Source: Candidatus Terrybacteria bacterium RIFCSPLOWO2_01_FULL_58_14 (GTDB lineage Bacteria; Patescibacteriota; Minisyncoccia; Terrybacterales; 2-01-FULL-58-14). From it: a stretch of 21,875 nucleotides of DNA. Position numbers and translations under genes: made by a program. This document shows, piece after piece, positions 15,874 to 21,875 of this stretch. Below the pieces are notes generated by a model. That model was not told the origin of the DNA. It did no database searches and saw only the letters and a list, made by a program, of their open reading frames with translations. How positions within the stretch are numbered: position 1 is the first letter of the stretch; every line of letters begins with the position of its first letter. The stretch is taken from contig MHSZ01000034.1 of assembly GCA_001824745.1 (NCBI GenBank), positions 4,704-26,578 on the forward strand, read 5' to 3'.

Positions 15874-17019
15874 TCAGAGTTCCGCGGAAGCGTCTCGATC
15901 GGACCGCACGAAGCCCGGCTGATGGAGCCGTATAGATTCCAGGATTCCTAATGCCGCAAACGTCGTAAGGAGATGGGAGCCGCCATAGGAAACAAAGGGT
16001 AAAGGAAGCCCGCTCACAGGAATCATGCCGAGATTCATTCCAACATGGAGCGATATTTCCGATGCGAGCAGCACGAGAAGGCCGATTGCATATGCGCAAG
16101 AGAAGTTATTTGTTGCTCGAATCGCGACGCGCCCGATTCGCCACAGAATCACCGCAAACGCGCTCAACATAAGCAGCGCGCCGAAAAACCCCGTCCGCTC
16201 CACGATCGCCGAAAAAGCAAAATCAGTCGAACTTTCGGGCAAAAACGATAACCGAGAGATGAGGTCTTCGGCGAATATCCCCCGTCCAGTCAGGCCGCCG
16301 GCTCCCACCGCAACGATCGCCTGCCGGCTCTGATACGCAGCACCGAGCGGATCGTCCTGCGGATGAAGAAAAGCGAGCACGCGTGCCCGCTGATAATCAT
16401 GAAGCAGGGTGCCCCATGCGAACGTCGCTGCGAAAATAACCAAAAGCACGATCGCGACTACGGTCCGAAGGGGGATTCGCAGAATCAACACGCTCCCGAA
16501 CCACAACATTGCGAGGAGTGCCACCGCACCTAAATCGGGCTGAAGGAAAGCAAATGTGATCGGCACGATTACCGCTAGTGCTGAGAGCGCCACTCTACCG
16601 GGGAAAACGAGGCCTCGGTGCTCCCGCGCGAAATAGTGCGCGAGCATGAGGAGGGAACCCAGCTTCACGATCTCAATCGGCCCAATCGAGATGGGACCGA
16701 GATAAATCCAGTTCTGGGCGCCGCGCACGGCTTCGCCGATAAGTGCCACAAGGGCCAACAGCCCTACCCCGCTTCCCCACACCGCCATACCCACGAGGGG
16801 CGTCGATCGCAGTATGCGGTAATCGAAAAGCGCGAAACCGGCGAAAAGTATGAATCCCGCCGCAATAAATATACTCTGTTTGAGAAAAAGAGCGGGGCCC
16901 GGAAGTGCGGCGAGATTGAGAAGTCCTAAAATACCGAGTAGTACGATCGCGGCGAGAAGCCACCGATCCAGCGCTGTCAAAAAAGAAACGAGGCGCATCA
17001 TCGTCGCTGTTGCGTTCAC
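15874..17019 (-). CDS. rodA: SEDS peptidoglycan glycosyltransferase, RodA type
   Basis: A 381-aa multi-pass membrane enzyme that polymerises lipid II into glycan strands for cell elongation, normally with a class B PBP. Around ten hydrophobic helices are visible. SEDS hallmarks: GAQNWIYLGPISIGPIEIVK (100-119), LQPDLG (159-164), DPLGAAYQSRQAIVAVGAGG (223-242), FLPESSTDF with the presumed catalytic Asp at 266, and GLPLPFVSYGGS. RodA is preferred over FtsW by the start LDRWLLAAIVLLGILGLLNL and by a neighbouring wall hydrolase, but the split is not certain. The start is GTG at 17019, overlapping the preceding stop as GTGA; an internal Met7 at 17001 is the alternative. The usual QPSE is altered to GPIE here. 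Confidence 0.88.
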   Translation of the reverse strand: MNATATMMRLVSFLTALDRWLLAAIVLLGILGLLNLAALPGPALFLKQSIFIAAGFILFAGFALFDYRILRSTPLVGMAVWGSGVGLLALVALIGEAVRGAQNWIYLGPISIGPIEIVKLGSLLMLAHYFAREHRGLVFPGRVALSALAVIVPITFAFLQPDLGAVALLAMLWFGSVLILRIPLRTVVAIVLLVIFAATFAWGTLLHDYQRARVLAFLHPQDDPLGAAYQSRQAIVAVGAGGLTGRGIFAEDLISRLSFLPESSTDFAFSAIVERTGFFGALLMLSAFAVILWRIGRVAIRATNNFSCAYAIGLLVLLASEISLHVGMNLGMIPVSGLPLPFVSYGGSHLLTTFAALGILESIRLHQPGFVRSDRDASAEL

Positions 17020-17840
17020 CGGAGCTCTTGGAAACGCTCGACGGTTCCGTGTTCTCGTACAAAGTTTTCATTCTCAAACACGTTTGTGCGCGCGGAGATT
17101 TCTATGCGCGGATCTCCGGAAATCGCGATCGGCGCTCTCCAGGCCACGCGAAACTCCCTCCGTTCGCCGGCGGCAAGCGTCCGCATCTCTGTTCTTCGAG
17201 TCGCGAGTACACCGCCGTTCGGATCTGTGAGCACAGCGTGGACTTCTATCCGGTCGTAGGTAAACGGAGAGTCATTGCGAACGATCGCGGAGAGCTCGGC
17301 GATATCGGGCCCAATCGCGAGCCGGGAAAATGTAGGGTTGAGAACAATGAGCTGGTCGTCGCGCACGGCATCGGGCACCTCAACCCAGGTGGGTTCCCCC
17401 AGTATCACCTCAGCACTCACTGGTGTTCGGTTCGACACCACCGCCTGCTCCACGACCGGGGCGTGTTCCAGGGGAAGAAGGAAAAGCTGTCCCTCGCGCT
17501 CGGCAAGCGTTTCTCCGCCCGCTCCTTTCAATAAAACGCTGTACGGCATCGTTTTCACGCCCCACTGGGAATTAGGGTTCTCGACACGGAAGGCAACATC
17601 GAAGGTTCCTCTCTCGCCCGAAACAACCTCGATATTTTTCTTCCGCAAGGGTTGCGGGAGGCCGACGCATTGGCCGCATACGCCGCCGCAGTCCACATCC
17701 GTTTCACTCTGATTCCTTATGCCGTCAGCACAGGAAGGCGCTTCGTAGAAAAAGAAACGCCAAAGACCGAATGCGCCGCCGGTCAGCACCACAACACTCA
17801 CGCACGCAATGATGAGCTGTTTGCGAGTTCGCGAATCCAT
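17016..17840 (-). CDS. Membrane-anchored protein with CxDG...DCGGxCxxC motif and Ig-like region
   Basis: A 274-aa protein with one N-terminal membrane helix (residues 9-31) and the rest probably outside the membrane. Just after the helix comes a four-Cys motif: C37-ADGIRNQSETDVD-C51-GG-x-C55-x2-C58. Two beta-rich segments follow (about 68-150 and 165-255; FDVAFRVENPNSQWGV and AELSAIVRNDSPFTYDRIEV), resembling FxLYD/LEA-type Ig-like folds in which each domain opens with 'N-x-S/N' loops. A Shine-Dalgarno-like GGAAGGA lies 10 nt before the ATG, the clearest one in the window. It starts 4 nt after the transglycosylase stop and overlaps rodA, so a role in wall growth or in holding a wall enzyme is plausible but not shown. 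No enzyme motif is seen. Confidence 0.8.
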   Translation of the reverse strand: MDSRTRKQLIIACVSVVVLTGGAFGLWRFFFYEAPSCADGIRNQSETDVDCGGVCGQCVGLPQPLRKKNIEVVSGERGTFDVAFRVENPNSQWGVKTMPYSVLLKGAGGETLAEREGQLFLLPLEHAPVVEQAVVSNRTPVSAEVILGEPTWVEVPDAVRDDQLIVLNPTFSRLAIGPDIAELSAIVRNDSPFTYDRIEVHAVLTDPNGGVLATRRTEMRTLAAGERREFRVAWRAPIAISGDPRIEISARTNVFENENFVREHGTVERFQELR

Positions 17841-17844
17841 AACA

Positions 17845-19209
17845 TCAGCGTCCTTCCAAAATATTGATCTGGGCCTGAAATGCCGCGCTGAGATCTTCTA
17901 CTGCATCGCCATAGAATGCATACGCGGGATTCTTCCAGTTCCCTCCTGCAAAATATATCATTGCGGCCCGCCATTCCGCGGAGGGCGTTCTCTCGTTCGC
18001 TCCGCCCGCAGCAAGTTTTATCGCCGCCGCAGCAAACGCGTCCTGCACATTCCAGGGAGAGGGGGGGTTGTTGCCCGTAAGGGCAACAACCCGATCGCGA
18101 TATGCGAGCCACGTGGCAGGCAGGAACTGTGCCGGTCCCATAGCACCCCCCCATCCATACGATGGCTTTCGGGATATCGGCGCTTGATCCGGGTCAAGCC
18201 CCAGCTCCTGCGTAATCGTGAGAAAGGCGGGCCAGTCGCGGGGATGCATATCGGTACGCCAAAACCCTGTGCCGGAGAGCGCTCCCAACCGCGACTCTTT
18301 CTGTAGTACCGCAAGTAGGAAAGCGGGCCGAACGCCAACCGCATCAGAGATGGGCTTTGCAACTGCGAAGGCCTCTCCGAAAGAGAGCGCCTTCCCGATA
18401 TCCGCAAGAAGGTAGAGCTGCGTGCGGATACGCGTGGCATTCGCCTCGGTGGCCGTAATTTGGTTCGCAAAATTCTGTTCTCGGCCTTGGGTTTCGGCAA
18501 GAAACTGTAAACGGAGCTCGCGCTTCACAAGGAGGTCGTCGCGCGCGACAACAAGCAACTGGCGGGCCGTTTCTTCATTAGTGCGTTGTTCCTCCAAGGC
18601 GAGTTTTCGTTCGCCGGCCTCCGCCTCTAATTCCCGGAGGTCCGCAATACGCGCAAGGAGTTCTCTTTCGATGCGCGCTGCCGCCTCGAACTGATCGGTG
18701 AGATCGGCAAGCGTACCGCCTGAAAAAATCGTGGAGAGAAGAAAACTCTCATCGGAAACTGCAATGGCGCGCAAGAGGGCGGCAACGACCTCGCGTTGAC
18801 CCGCGATTTCCGCTTCGGACGCACCGATTTCGCGCTCGAGAACAGAGATTTCTTCCTCTAGTGACTGGATCACACGCCCGGAACGTTCAACAGAAAGTTC
18901 CGAACGAAGAATTTCCTGATCGAGGCGGATACGTTCTTGAGAAAGCGTACGGCTTTGGCTGCGCGTTTCCCGCAACGCCGCGCGCAAATCATCGATTTGC
19001 CGCGTGAGACCATCGAGTTGCCCCCGGAGTACTCCTTGCGGATTCGCTTCCTCGGCTCGCGCTACCGTAAGAATTGGAGAAGCTATTCCGCGCGTTGTCG
19101 GTGTCGTAACCGTAACCGCCATAGCTATTGCCGAAAAAATCGCCGCGCCGATCGTCATCAGGCGCGTTTTTATCGTCTGCTTCCTCCGCCTAGATGGAAT
19201 GCCTCTCAT
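17845..19209 (-). CDS. Secreted lytic transglycosylase with long coiled coil
   Basis: A 454-aa protein that should cleave peptidoglycan glycan strands. Residues 1-52 form a signal sequence (basic start, helix about 17-34, possible cut after VARA). Residues about 58-265 are a coiled coil with EnvC/PcsB-like character (QIDDLRAALRETRSQSRTLS, LEEEISVLEREIGASEAEIA). In its middle lies SFLLSTIFSGGTLADLTDQF, typical of the hinge in EnvC/CwlO-type coils. Residues about 280-445 form a transglycosylase domain: LAVLQKESRLG with presumed catalytic Glu305, GWGGAMGPAQFLPATW (352-367), PWNVQDAFAAAAIKL, and AMIYFAGGNW. The second motif resembles MltB. The coil may keep the enzyme inactive or tether it to a divisome partner. 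The ATG overlaps the bL25 stop (ATGA), and the gene precedes the Cys-motif anchor protein and rodA. Confidence 0.88.
   Translation of the reverse strand: MRGIPSRRRKQTIKTRLMTIGAAIFSAIAMAVTVTTPTTRGIASPILTVARAEEANPQGVLRGQLDGLTRQIDDLRAALRETRSQSRTLSQERIRLDQEILRSELSVERSGRVIQSLEEEISVLEREIGASEAEIAGQREVVAALLRAIAVSDESFLLSTIFSGGTLADLTDQFEAAARIERELLARIADLRELEAEAGERKLALEEQRTNEETARQLLVVARDDLLVKRELRLQFLAETQGREQNFANQITATEANATRIRTQLYLLADIGKALSFGEAFAVAKPISDAVGVRPAFLLAVLQKESRLGALSGTGFWRTDMHPRDWPAFLTITQELGLDPDQAPISRKPSYGWGGAMGPAQFLPATWLAYRDRVVALTGNNPPSPWNVQDAFAAAAIKLAAGGANERTPSAEWRAAMIYFAGGNWKNPAYAFYGDAVEDLSAAFQAQINILEGR
18065..18092. repeat. Perfect 12-bp inverted repeat inside the transglycosylase gene
   Basis: GGGTTGTTGCCC, loop GTAA, GGGCAACAACCC on the plus strand: every base of the 12-bp arms pairs. 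A run of seven G (18061-18067) overlaps the left arm. It is in frame and encodes part of RVVALTGNNPPSPW, between the catalytic motifs and the last helices. On the mRNA it would form a stable hairpin, but the following bases are C-rich, not U-rich, so it is not a terminator. Confidence 0.85.
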
Positions 19210-19910
19210 TCACTCTTCGTCTCGGCGCCTTCCTCTCCCGAAACTGTTTGTTCGCCCTCCTCTTGACCTTCGCCCTTCTTGCCGACCACTTCCACCTCCC
19301 CCACTGTTTCTTCGGGAGGCGTCTCGAGCGCCTCAATCTCTGCCTCGCTGATGAGCGCCTCGGTGCGTGCAATGATCGCGTCGCTATCGGTCACGACTCG
19401 CACTCCTTCCGGCATACTAAGCGACGAAACGTGAAGTACCTGGTTGAGGGAAGCGAGACCGGAAATATCCACATCGATCTCGTGAGGAAGTTTTTCTGGC
19501 AACGCCTCTACTTCCAGCTCATGCAGTTCCTTGACGAGCACGCCCTCGCCTCGCGATTCCACGGACGACGCGCCGTGGAAACGAATCGGTACTGCGATAC
19601 GCAATGCTTCATTGAGGCGCACCGCGTGGAAATCGAAGTGCACCGGGGTGTTTCGCACCGGATCGCGTTGCACGTCCCGGATGAGTACCACATAGGGACG
19701 CGCGCGCTGCGCGGTATCGTCACTCACCTCAAGGCGCAACAAGGACGATTCGCCCACTTCGGCGAATGCGCGTTCAAACTCCCCATAAGGGACCGAGACC
19801 GGTGTTGCGGGAACATCGGGACCGTAGAGGACCGCCGGGACCTGCCCGGCGTTGCGGAGAGTGGCGAGCCGATGTCCCGCCTCACGAATTACCACTTTCA
19901 GTTCTCGCAT
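19206..19910 (-). CDS. rplY: 50S ribosomal protein bL25, CTC form
   Basis: A 234-aa protein that binds 5S rRNA. Residues about 1-92 are the bL25 domain: RLATLRNAGQVPAVLYGP, VSVPYGEFERAF, and DVQRDPVRNTPVHFDFHAV (78-96) are characteristic. Residues about 97-190 are the TL5/CTC beta domain (AVPIRFHGASSVESRGEGVL, EVEALPEKLPHEIDVDISG, LHVSSLSMPEGV). Residues 190-234 are a Glu-rich disordered tail, commonly seen in CTC proteins. ATG 19910 sits 15 nt from the -10 of a strong promoter, leaving a leader of only about 8 nt with no Shine-Dalgarno. It is the first gene of a unit that continues with wall genes; the 3' end overlaps the transglycosylase start by 4 nt. Confidence 0.93.
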   Translation of the reverse strand: MRELKVVIREAGHRLATLRNAGQVPAVLYGPDVPATPVSVPYGEFERAFAEVGESSLLRLEVSDDTAQRARPYVVLIRDVQRDPVRNTPVHFDFHAVRLNEALRIAVPIRFHGASSVESRGEGVLVKELHELEVEALPEKLPHEIDVDISGLASLNQVLHVSSLSMPEGVRVVTDSDAIIARTEALISEAEIEALETPPEETVGEVEVVGKKGEGQEEGEQTVSGEEGAETKSE

Positions 19911-19924
19911 AGGATTTCGGAATA

Positions 19925-19953
19925 ATTATGTCCGTAAACCCCAGAAGAGTCAA
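19925..19953 (-). promoter_or_regulatory. Strong promoter of the bL25-wall gene unit
   Basis: TTGACT (19948-19953) and CATAAT (19925-19930) on the minus strand, 17 nt apart; each hexamer matches consensus at five of six positions. Predicted TSS is about 19918, so the bL25 leader would be near 8 nt. The promoter occupies the whole 50-nt gap after the 435-aa gene, and no terminator is visible before it. Confidence 0.8.
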
Positions 19954-19960
19954 TATCGCC

Positions 19961-21268
19961 TTATTGTGGTTTCAGCTCAATGAAACCCTGCTCAATGTGC
20001 TCCTCTACTAACGCTTCACTCTGCTCCTCGCCGAGAAAGGTCGCGAAGAGCTTATTCCAAAGCGCTTCCTGTTGGTGATAGAGATACTTTTCGAGTACGG
20101 GAGAGTTTCGATTATGCGAGATCAAATTATCAATCAGGTCGAATGAGATCAGGGTCTCCTCGCGTACCCCGTGCATGAGATATTCCGCTTCGCTCGCGTC
20201 AAGGGGAAAGAAATCGCCGGTGAAATCAAGTCCCTTCCAGAAATGAACTTGGAGTTCGGGGTGTTGTACGCCGAAAGCATCGAGCTTCTTCTCCACTGCT
20301 TTCCAGTGGGAGGCCTCGGGATTCATGTGGGGAGCAAAGAGGCGGGGATCCGAGGGATCTTCCTTTGCCAAATATCGCTGCACGATCAGGAATTTCCCCT
20401 CGGTGAATCCGTGATCGGGGATCTGAGGAAGCACGTCTCCCCGGAGCGCACTCATGACATGATGCGCAAAGGTCTTCGGCTCTCGAGCAAACCTCTGAAA
20501 AATACGAGAATAAAATGGCACCTCCTGAAGATAATGGAGCACCAGTGTGAGGATTTCTAATGTGGCGCCGGGCGGTGCGGCGTGATCATCTCCCGCGACC
20601 GGCATAACGAAGATGACTCCCAGCTCTTTGAGGTGGCTGATATGGTGAAGCTTCTTGCCGGAAAACTGCTTCCCGATCTCCCGGAATCGCTGGGGCAACA
20701 CGAGCACGCGCACTTCGCGCTGTTCGAAATCTTCGGGGGTCAGCGAAGCGTACGGATGGAAAAAAACCTCGTTGAGCCAACGCCGATCTTCGGCGAAACG
20801 CACGGCCGGGAAAATTTCTTCAAGAGAAAACTCTTTGAGGAGCGCATCGATCGAGTCCAGGCCCAACTCGCGAAGGAGATTCTTGGGTGGATTCAGGCGC
20901 AACAACCGTTCCGCGATCTCGCGCTTCAGGAAAAACCCTTTGGGCTTCCCGGCAATGGTGTTTGCGAGGCCAATGACGGTTTCGCACCCCTCGCGCGTGG
21001 TGCAGGCAGGACGGTGAAGATACTCCGAGAGCGCTGTGTCGTTTTCCCGAATTTTCCTCATGAGCGCCTCGTGAATCTGTTCGGCCTTCGTTTCTATGGT
21101 GAAGTTGAGGTGTTCAAGAACAGCGCGCACGAGAAGATCATTCTCTTCGACGATCGCGTCGTAGACGGCCGTTTTTCCCGTCGCGCGTTCCATCGCGCGC
21201 TCAAACGCCTCCAATGTCGTTTCATGAGTCCGGAGAATCCGTGCGAGTTTTTGTGTGGCGAGCCGCAT
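19961..21268 (-). CDS. Unknown soluble protein, 435 aa
   Basis: I do not recognise a family. No signal peptide or membrane helix is seen; the composition is rich in charged residues, His and Phe, and suits a compact helical cytoplasmic protein. The N-terminal 150 residues look all-helical (HETTLEAFERAMERAT, ENDTALSEYL, C89/C95). A middle part has possible strands (REVRVLVLPQRF, KELGVIFVMPVAGDDHA at about 214-229), and a His-rich segment KKLHHISHLKE lies at 205-215. The C-terminal part has FAPHMNPEASHW (311-322), LQVHFWKGLDFTGDFFPLD and LISFDLIDNLISHN. Metal or sugar-phosphate binding by the His/Asp clusters is possible but unproven. It lies 15 nt after a PfkB-type kinase gene and is probably co-transcribed. 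ATG 21268 is chosen; no Shine-Dalgarno. Ends with TAA before the bL25 promoter. Confidence 0.85.
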   Translation of the reverse strand: MRLATQKLARILRTHETTLEAFERAMERATGKTAVYDAIVEENDLLVRAVLEHLNFTIETKAEQIHEALMRKIRENDTALSEYLHRPACTTREGCETVIGLANTIAGKPKGFFLKREIAERLLRLNPPKNLLRELGLDSIDALLKEFSLEEIFPAVRFAEDRRWLNEVFFHPYASLTPEDFEQREVRVLVLPQRFREIGKQFSGKKLHHISHLKELGVIFVMPVAGDDHAAPPGATLEILTLVLHYLQEVPFYSRIFQRFAREPKTFAHHVMSALRGDVLPQIPDHGFTEGKFLIVQRYLAKEDPSDPRLFAPHMNPEASHWKAVEKKLDAFGVQHPELQVHFWKGLDFTGDFFPLDASEAEYLMHGVREETLISFDLIDNLISHNRNSPVLEKYLYHQQEALWNKLFATFLGEEQSEALVEEHIEQGFIELKPQ

Positions 21269-21283
21269 AACGAAAATGTATCT

Positions 21284-21875
21284 TCACGCGCTCACGCGCT
21301 TCTCTCGTATCCGAAGACGTCCCCAGCGCAGAATCGAATCGCGTTTCCCCAGGATGCCCTCTTGGGCGCCAATATGCTCGACCACCGACGTCGCGTTGGC
21401 CGAACCGAGCTGTATCGCGTAGGGAATATTCCCGGGTCGCTCCAAGAGCCCTGTAACGAACCCCGAGCCAAACGCGTCTCCCGCCCCCGTGCGGTCAACA
21501 TGCCGCTTCTCCTTGAGAATCCCGGCGCTCCACCGCGTGCTGCCGTCGGAAACCGTGACGCCTCCGGGGCCGTCGGTCACCGCCACGATGCCAGGTACCC
21601 ACGAATCGAGTTTTTGGAAAATCGCGTCTTCGCGCGCATACGGCACCTTCGTGAGGTATGAGGCCTCTTCTCGATTGAGTATGAACACATCGATGAGTTT
21701 GAGAAGGGGTTGGAGGCGATGTCGCGGCATGCGAAGTTGGGTCTTCCCCGGATTCACCGCCACGCGCGCGCCCACGGCTTTCGCGTGCCGCAATATGGTC
21801 CCAAAGAGCGCCGCGGATTTCCCCGAAAGATGCGTAAGGTAGAACCACCGCGCATAGAGACGCGACTTCGGGAAA
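21284..21875 (-). CDS. PfkB-family carbohydrate/nucleoside kinase, 5' end beyond window
   Basis: The frame is open to the window edge (197 codons seen), so the N-terminal sugar-binding lid is missing. The visible part begins FPKSRLYARWFYLTHLSGKS and continues with RHAKAVGARVAVNPGKTQLR, DVFILNREEASYL (the conserved 'N-x-x-E' Mg/phosphate motif), GIVAVTDGPGGVTVSDG, and the PfkB signature RTGAGDAFGSGF with the catalytic base Asp in GAGD and its anion hole. The enzyme phosphorylates a sugar or nucleoside with ATP; the substrate cannot be read from this half. An internal TTG at 21793 is not the start. The 435-aa unknown gene follows after 15 nt and may act in the same pathway. Confidence 0.9.
   Translation of the reverse strand, partial: FPKSRLYARWFYLTHLSGKSAALFGTILRHAKAVGARVAVNPGKTQLRMPRHRLQPLLKLIDVFILNREEASYLTKVPYAREDAIFQKLDSWVPGIVAVTDGPGGVTVSDGSTRWSAGILKEKRHVDRTGAGDAFGSGFVTGLLERPGNIPYAIQLGSANATSVVEHIGAQEGILGKRDSILRWGRLRIREKRVSA

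Noticed and set aside
19968..19987. Inverted repeat GGTTTCA/TGAAACC at the end of the 435-aa gene as a terminator
   Set aside because: The stem is AT-rich, it lies inside the coding sequence (encoding GFIELKP), and ACAATAAGG follows instead of a U-tract.
20582..21661. Long plus-strand open frame, 359 codons
   Set aside because: It is antisense to the 435-aa protein and the kinase. The kinase carries clear PfkB motifs, so the plus frame is a shadow.
21791..21793. TTG as the start of the kinase gene
   Set aside because: The frame continues upstream without a stop to the window edge with typical PfkB sequence, so the gene is truncated by the window.

Overview
The window comes from a bacterium, and the sequence points to the Patescibacteria (CPR), most likely Parcubacteria. 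The reasons are the Trp/Cys-rich 'GWAWSxxxGWISFNC' repeats in a pilin, short proteins with no close textbook homologue placed among housekeeping genes, a compact single-strand layout, and Shine-Dalgarno sequences missing from most starts. This placement is an inference from gene content; no 16S rRNA gene is present. TGA is a normal stop here (several genes end in ATGA or GTGA overlaps), so the TGA=Gly code of Gracilibacteria/SR1 is excluded. The DNA is visibly GC-rich for such a lineage.

Every gene I can support lies on the minus strand, so transcription runs from high to low coordinates. In that order: (1) 21875-19961, the 3' part of a PfkB-family sugar/nucleoside kinase and a 435-aa soluble protein I do not recognise. 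(2) 19953-15517, a unit that starts at a strong sigma-70-type promoter and encodes ribosomal protein bL25 (CTC form), a secreted coiled-coil lytic transglycosylase, a membrane-anchored Cys-motif/Ig-like protein, a RodA-type SEDS glycosyltransferase and a 117-aa unknown basic protein. (3) 15368-5972, rpoB, rpoC and an FtsK DNA translocase, with ftsK overlapping rpoC by 4 nt. (4) recA, with its own promoter inside the end of ftsK and a hairpin after it. (5) 4815-1, a type IV pilus cluster: a large minor pilin with a LamG domain plus four Trp/Cys repeats, a PilX-like pilin with a second LamG domain, a PilM-PilN fusion with the layout of GspL, and the start of a PilO-like protein cut by the window edge.

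Two themes stand out. The wall genes (transglycosylase, RodA and the anchored Cys protein) form an elongation/remodelling module joined to a ribosomal protein gene. The pilus genes describe an inner-membrane platform and two minor pilins that both carry a LamG domain of nearly the same length in the same style of insertion, as expected for an adhesive pilus tip that touches another cell or a glycan surface. Five gene pairs share 4-nt start/stop overlaps. The longest stretch without a gene is 148 nt, upstream of rpoB. I saw no tRNA, rRNA, CRISPR array, insertion sequence or phage gene.
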